Both the position numbers and the translations under genes were made by a program. Of a stretch of 7,603 nt of DNA, positions 5,102-7,603 are shown one piece after another (the stretch's first letter is position 1; every line of letters begins with the position of its first letter). The DNA is from Spirochaetota bacterium (GTDB taxonomy: Bacteria; Spirochaetota; B62-G9; DRHN01). The notes below the pieces were generated by a model. That model was not told the DNA's origin, did not search any database, and saw nothing but the letters and a program-made list of their open reading frames with translations. The DNA lies in NCBI GenBank assembly GCA_023136305.1, contig JAGLSF010000093.1, positions 1-7,603 of the forward strand. The letters are read 5' to 3'.

Positions 5102-6562
5102 ATGATTGATGCAGATAAAATAGGGCTTACCTTCGACGATGTCATCCTCCTTCCGCAATTCTCCGATATTACCCCGGTCGAAGCCGATCTCTCCACAACC
5201 CTGAAGTCACTCTTTCTGAAGATACCGCTTATCTCCGCTGCCATGGACACGGTTTCCGAGTACCGTATGGCTGTTGCTCTCGCGCGTGAGGGCGGGCTCT
5301 CCGTCATACACCGCAATTTATCCATTGAGGCGCAGGCAGGGGAGGTGGAAAAGGTCAAGAAATCCCAGAGCGGTATGATTATAGACCCGGTCATACTCGA
5401 TCCGTCCGCTCCTGTGCACAGGGCTATGGATATCATGAAGCGGTTCAGGATTTCAGGAATCCCCATCGCGGAAAAGGGCAAGCTGGTGGGGATACTCACC
5501 AACAGGGATCTAAGATTTATCACCGATTTCGATCAGCCGGTGAAAAACCTCATGACCAGGGAAAATCTCATTACTGCACCTGAAGGCACGACCCTTGAAG
5601 AGGCCAAACAGATCCTTCAGCGTCACAAGATCGAGAAATTGCCAATAGTTGACAGGGCTTTCAACATACGGGGCCTCATCACGATCAAGGACATTCAGAA
5701 AGCCATTGATTTTCCCAGTGCAGCTCTGGATGAGAAGAAACGGCTCCTGGTCGGCGCAGCAGTGGGGCCGTCACCCGAACTCACAGCACGTGTTGATGCG
5801 CTTGTTGAGGCAAAGGTTGATGTGGTGGGTGTGGATACGGCACATGGGCACTCGCATCGGGTGCTGGAAGCGGTGAAGATGATCAGGAAGCGTTATGAAA
5901 ACCTGCTCATCATAGCCGGTAATGTGGCGACTGCGGAAGGTACTGAGGCGCTCATCGAGGCCGGGGCAGATGTGATCAAGGTGGGTATAGGCCCGGGCTC
6001 AATCTGTACGACGAGGATCGTTACGGGCATCGGTGTGCCGCAGCTCACCGCAATACTGGACTGCTCGAGGGCTGCCCGAAAGCATAACAGGCCGATCATA
6101 GCTGACGGCGGCATACGGTACTCCGGAGATATTGTCAAGGCCCTGGCAGCCGGTGCAGATGCGGTCATGCTGGGGAGCATCTTTGCCGGTACCGACGAGA
6201 GCCCCGGGGAGAAGGTAATCGTCCACAGCCGTGCATTCAAGGAGTACCGGGGCATGGGATCGGAAGGGGCCATGAAGGAGGGGTCGTCCGACCGCTACGC
6301 TCAGGAGGGGCAGCGCAAGTTTGTGCCGGAGGGTCTCGAGGGGCTCGTTCCCTACAAGGGGAGCGTGCGGGACATCGTGTTCCAGCTTGTCGGCGGGATC
6401 AGGGCTGGTATGGGTTATGTGGGCGCCCGTAATCTGCAGGAACTGGGAGAACAGGCGCGGTTTATAAAGATCAGCTTCTCCTCCCTCAAGGAAAGTCACG
6501 CGCACGACATTGAGGTGACGAAGGAACCCCCCAACTACTACATGCCGGAGCGTGAACTCTGA
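5102..6562 (+). CDS. guaB: Inosine-5'-monophosphate dehydrogenase
   Basis: GuaB oxidises IMP to XMP with NAD+, the rate-limiting step to guanine nucleotides, in the cytoplasm. At 486 residues it is the usual bacterial length. The N-terminal LTFDDVILLPQFS and ISAAMDTVSE are family signatures. Two CBS domains occupy about 95-205 (SAPVHRAMDIMKRFRISGIP and TTLEEAKQILQRHKIEKLP) and usually mediate purine-nucleotide regulation. The catalytic barrel resumes with GVDTAHGHS (D245) and AGNVATAEG. The active-site loop is GIGPGSICTTRIVTG with nucleophile C302, followed by ADGGIRYSGD, MLGSIFAGTDE and GMGSEGAM. The mobile flap carries the R398-Y399 pair in SSDRYAQ, then KFVPEGLEG and YKG. All key residues are present, so it should be active. 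AGG at 5088-5090 precedes the ATG at 11 bases. It appears monocistronic: no guaA follows, and the next gene converges 21 bases downstream. Confidence 0.97.
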   Translation: MIDADKIGLTFDDVILLPQFSDITPVEADLSTTLKSLFLKIPLISAAMDTVSEYRMAVALAREGGLSVIHRNLSIEAQAGEVEKVKKSQSGMIIDPVILDPSAPVHRAMDIMKRFRISGIPIAEKGKLVGILTNRDLRFITDFDQPVKNLMTRENLITAPEGTTLEEAKQILQRHKIEKLPIVDRAFNIRGLITIKDIQKAIDFPSAALDEKKRLLVGAAVGPSPELTARVDALVEAKVDVVGVDTAHGHSHRVLEAVKMIRKRYENLLIIAGNVATAEGTEALIEAGADVIKVGIGPGSICTTRIVTGIGVPQLTAILDCSRAARKHNRPIIADGGIRYSGDIVKALAAGADAVMLGSIFAGTDESPGEKVIVHSRAFKEYRGMGSEGAMKEGSSDRYAQEGQRKFVPEGLEGLVPYKGSVRDIVFQLVGGIRAGMGYVGARNLQELGEQARFIKISFSSLKESHAHDIEVTKEPPNYYMPEREL

Positions 6563-6583
6563 TCCCCAATATTCAATACACAA

Positions 6584-7603
6584 TTACCACTTGAAGGCAA
6601 ACTCAAAGGTGAGGGTCTGTAGAGGTTTCGAACCGGGGTAGGCCCCGAGCTCCTTGACGTAGTAGGCGGTGCTGAAGTGGAAGAACTTCAGGTGAAAGCC
6701 GACTCCGCCGGTGAGATAGCCGGCATCGATTCCACCCCGCAGGTCGAGGAATCCCAGGGTATTGATCATGACACCGAACTTGATGTTTGTCAGGGGTGAA
6801 CTCGTGTCAAAGATGTCCCAGTAATCCAGTGCTATCACTATATCGTTCCTGGGTATATCCTTCTCAGTTCGCAGTGGAAAGAAGGCGATCCCAAAGGCAA
6901 GCCTGGGTTTGATCATGCTCGAGGGGTAGTTTTGAGTGCCGCTGATATCCTCCCAGGTCATAAAACGTGTTCCGAAGAAATCACGGGCATTGAGCCCAAG
7001 GGCAAACCAGGAAAGGGGGCGATACAGCAAACCCAGGTCGCCGCCGAAACCCACCGATTTGGCAGCGGGTACGTTGTCGTCCTCAATTGCCTCGATAACT
7101 TCAGTAGCGGTCCCGTGCAGCTCCGATTTCAGTCTGAGAATAACCTTGAAGTTGAATCCGGCATAGAGACTGTCTACGATCCTGTACCCGAAACCGCCAA
7201 TGAAACCCAGGTCGGTAAAGGTGTAGTAATCGGCATAGGGCTGTAATGCGCCGGGTGTGGTGTCTAGTAGGGCACGTCCGGTGTCGTAGAAGGAAAAGCC
7301 GAAGTTGTTCCCCACACGGCCGAAATATATGGGTCCGCTAATGCCAAAGGAAAGGGTTGTGTCGTTGAAGTACTTGGTGATGTTGTCAGGATCCGAGAGG
7401 TCTTCTCCATTTCGTATGGCCTTGTACACATCGATGGCGGAATCGTCGATGTTTATGCTGAGATCAAGCACCGAGAAGACGAGTATGGGGTCCTCAATTA
7501 CTGCGTACCCGGCAGGGTTGTAGAAAACGGTGCTTTCGTCGCTTGCCACGGCAGTGTAGGCCCCTCCCATGGCCTGTACCATGGGTAGTGTAGGCTGAGA
7601 GAT
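6584..7603 (-). CDS. Outer-membrane beta-barrel protein, UPF0164/PorV/FadL-like (5' end outside window)
   Basis: The frame stays open from the ATG at 7582 to the right edge (seven more codons, ISQPTLP), and that ATG lies inside the conserved N-terminal block LPMVQAMGGAYTAVASDEST followed by VFYNPAGYA. In PorV/FadL-like barrels this block follows the signal peptide, so the real start and signal sequence are beyond the window. The visible 339 residues alternate short hydrophobic, aromatic strands with polar turns, for example TTLSFGISGPIYFGRVGNNFG and LGLLYRPLSWFALGLNARD. It ends LQTLTFEFAFKW, an alternating strand with a terminal aromatic residue as expected for Bam-dependent barrels. The role could be uptake of a hydrophobic substrate or service as a secretion or anchoring partner; the sequence does not decide. 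From memory the family is abundant in treponemes. It converges with guaB, leaving 21 bases with no hairpin that I can see. Confidence 0.8.
   Translation of the reverse strand: MSQPTLPMVQAMGGAYTAVASDESTVFYNPAGYAVIEDPILVFSVLDLSINIDDSAIDVYKAIRNGEDLSDPDNITKYFNDTTLSFGISGPIYFGRVGNNFGFSFYDTGRALLDTTPGALQPYADYYTFTDLGFIGGFGYRIVDSLYAGFNFKVILRLKSELHGTATEVIEAIEDDNVPAAKSVGFGGDLGLLYRPLSWFALGLNARDFFGTRFMTWEDISGTQNYPSSMIKPRLAFGIAFFPLRTEKDIPRNDIVIALDYWDIFDTSSPLTNIKFGVMINTLGFLDLRGGIDAGYLTGGVGFHLKFFHFSTAYYVKELGAYPGSKPLQTLTFEFAFKW

Noticed and set aside
4419..5105. Plus-strand open frame of 228 codons running into the guaB start.
   Set aside because: It is antisense to the secreted protein with the clear signal peptide, crosses the divergent promoter gap, and its translation looks like a mirrored shadow with no family features.
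5999..6583. Minus-strand open frame of 194 codons under the 3' part of guaB.
   Set aside because: guaB is certain on the plus strand here; the antisense frame has no motif.
6563..6583. Possible terminator between the convergent guaB and beta-barrel genes.
   Set aside because: Only 21 bases, with just an AATATT palindrome and no GC-rich stem.
1..7603. Mobile elements, CRISPR arrays, tRNA genes or a horizontally acquired defence island.
   Set aside because: No transposase, integrase, repeat-spacer pattern, cloverleaf or abrupt change of base composition was seen; the genes look like ordinary chromosomal housekeeping and envelope genes.

Overview
The window reads as ordinary, densely coded bacterial chromosome of moderate GC, with seven protein genes, short gaps and no mobile element, CRISPR array, phage gene, tRNA or rRNA that I can see. 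The organism has a Gram-negative type envelope: one gene is a clear LpxD (lipid A acyltransferase), one encodes an outer-membrane beta-barrel, and one encodes a signal-peptide-bearing periplasmic-type protein. From memory, the beta-barrel resembles the UPF0164/PorV/FadL-like proteins and the periplasmic protein resembles an uncharacterised family, both of the kind common in Spirochaetota. A spirochaete or related lineage is therefore my best guess. This is inference, not proof: many Treponema/Borrelia-type spirochaetes lack lipid A, while Leptospira-type ones have it.

Layout. (1) Positions 1-1075, minus strand: a cobalamin-binding radical SAM protein whose 3' end runs off the left edge. (2) Positions 1076-1235: a divergent promoter region. 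(3) Positions 1236-3337, plus strand: a two-gene unit of a divergent GpsA-type NAD(P)-dependent glycerol-3-phosphate dehydrogenase and LpxD, 11 to 29 bases apart depending on the lpxD start. (4) Positions 3392-4958, minus strand: a second probable unit, transcribed from right to left, with the secreted helical protein first and a PflX-type radical SAM protein second. (5) Positions 4959-5101: a second divergent promoter region with a good sigma70-like promoter for guaB. (6) Positions 5102-6562, plus strand: guaB (IMP dehydrogenase), full length with both CBS domains. (7) Positions 6584-7603, minus strand: the beta-barrel protein, whose 5' end and signal peptide lie beyond the right edge.

Functionally, gpsA and lpxD both feed envelope lipid synthesis: glycerol-3-phosphate for phospholipids, and acylated glucosamine for lipid A. 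The barrel and the secreted helical protein are also envelope components. guaB supplies XMP for GMP synthesis. The two radical SAM proteins have no recognisable partner enzyme in the window, so their substrates are unknown.

I do not see a convincing new multi-gene system. The points most worth following are the uncharacterised secreted protein paired with the PflX-type radical SAM enzyme, the unusual active-site surroundings of the GpsA-like protein, the altered nucleotide-binding segment of LpxD together with its probable GTG start, and a palindrome lying on the candidate gpsA promoter.
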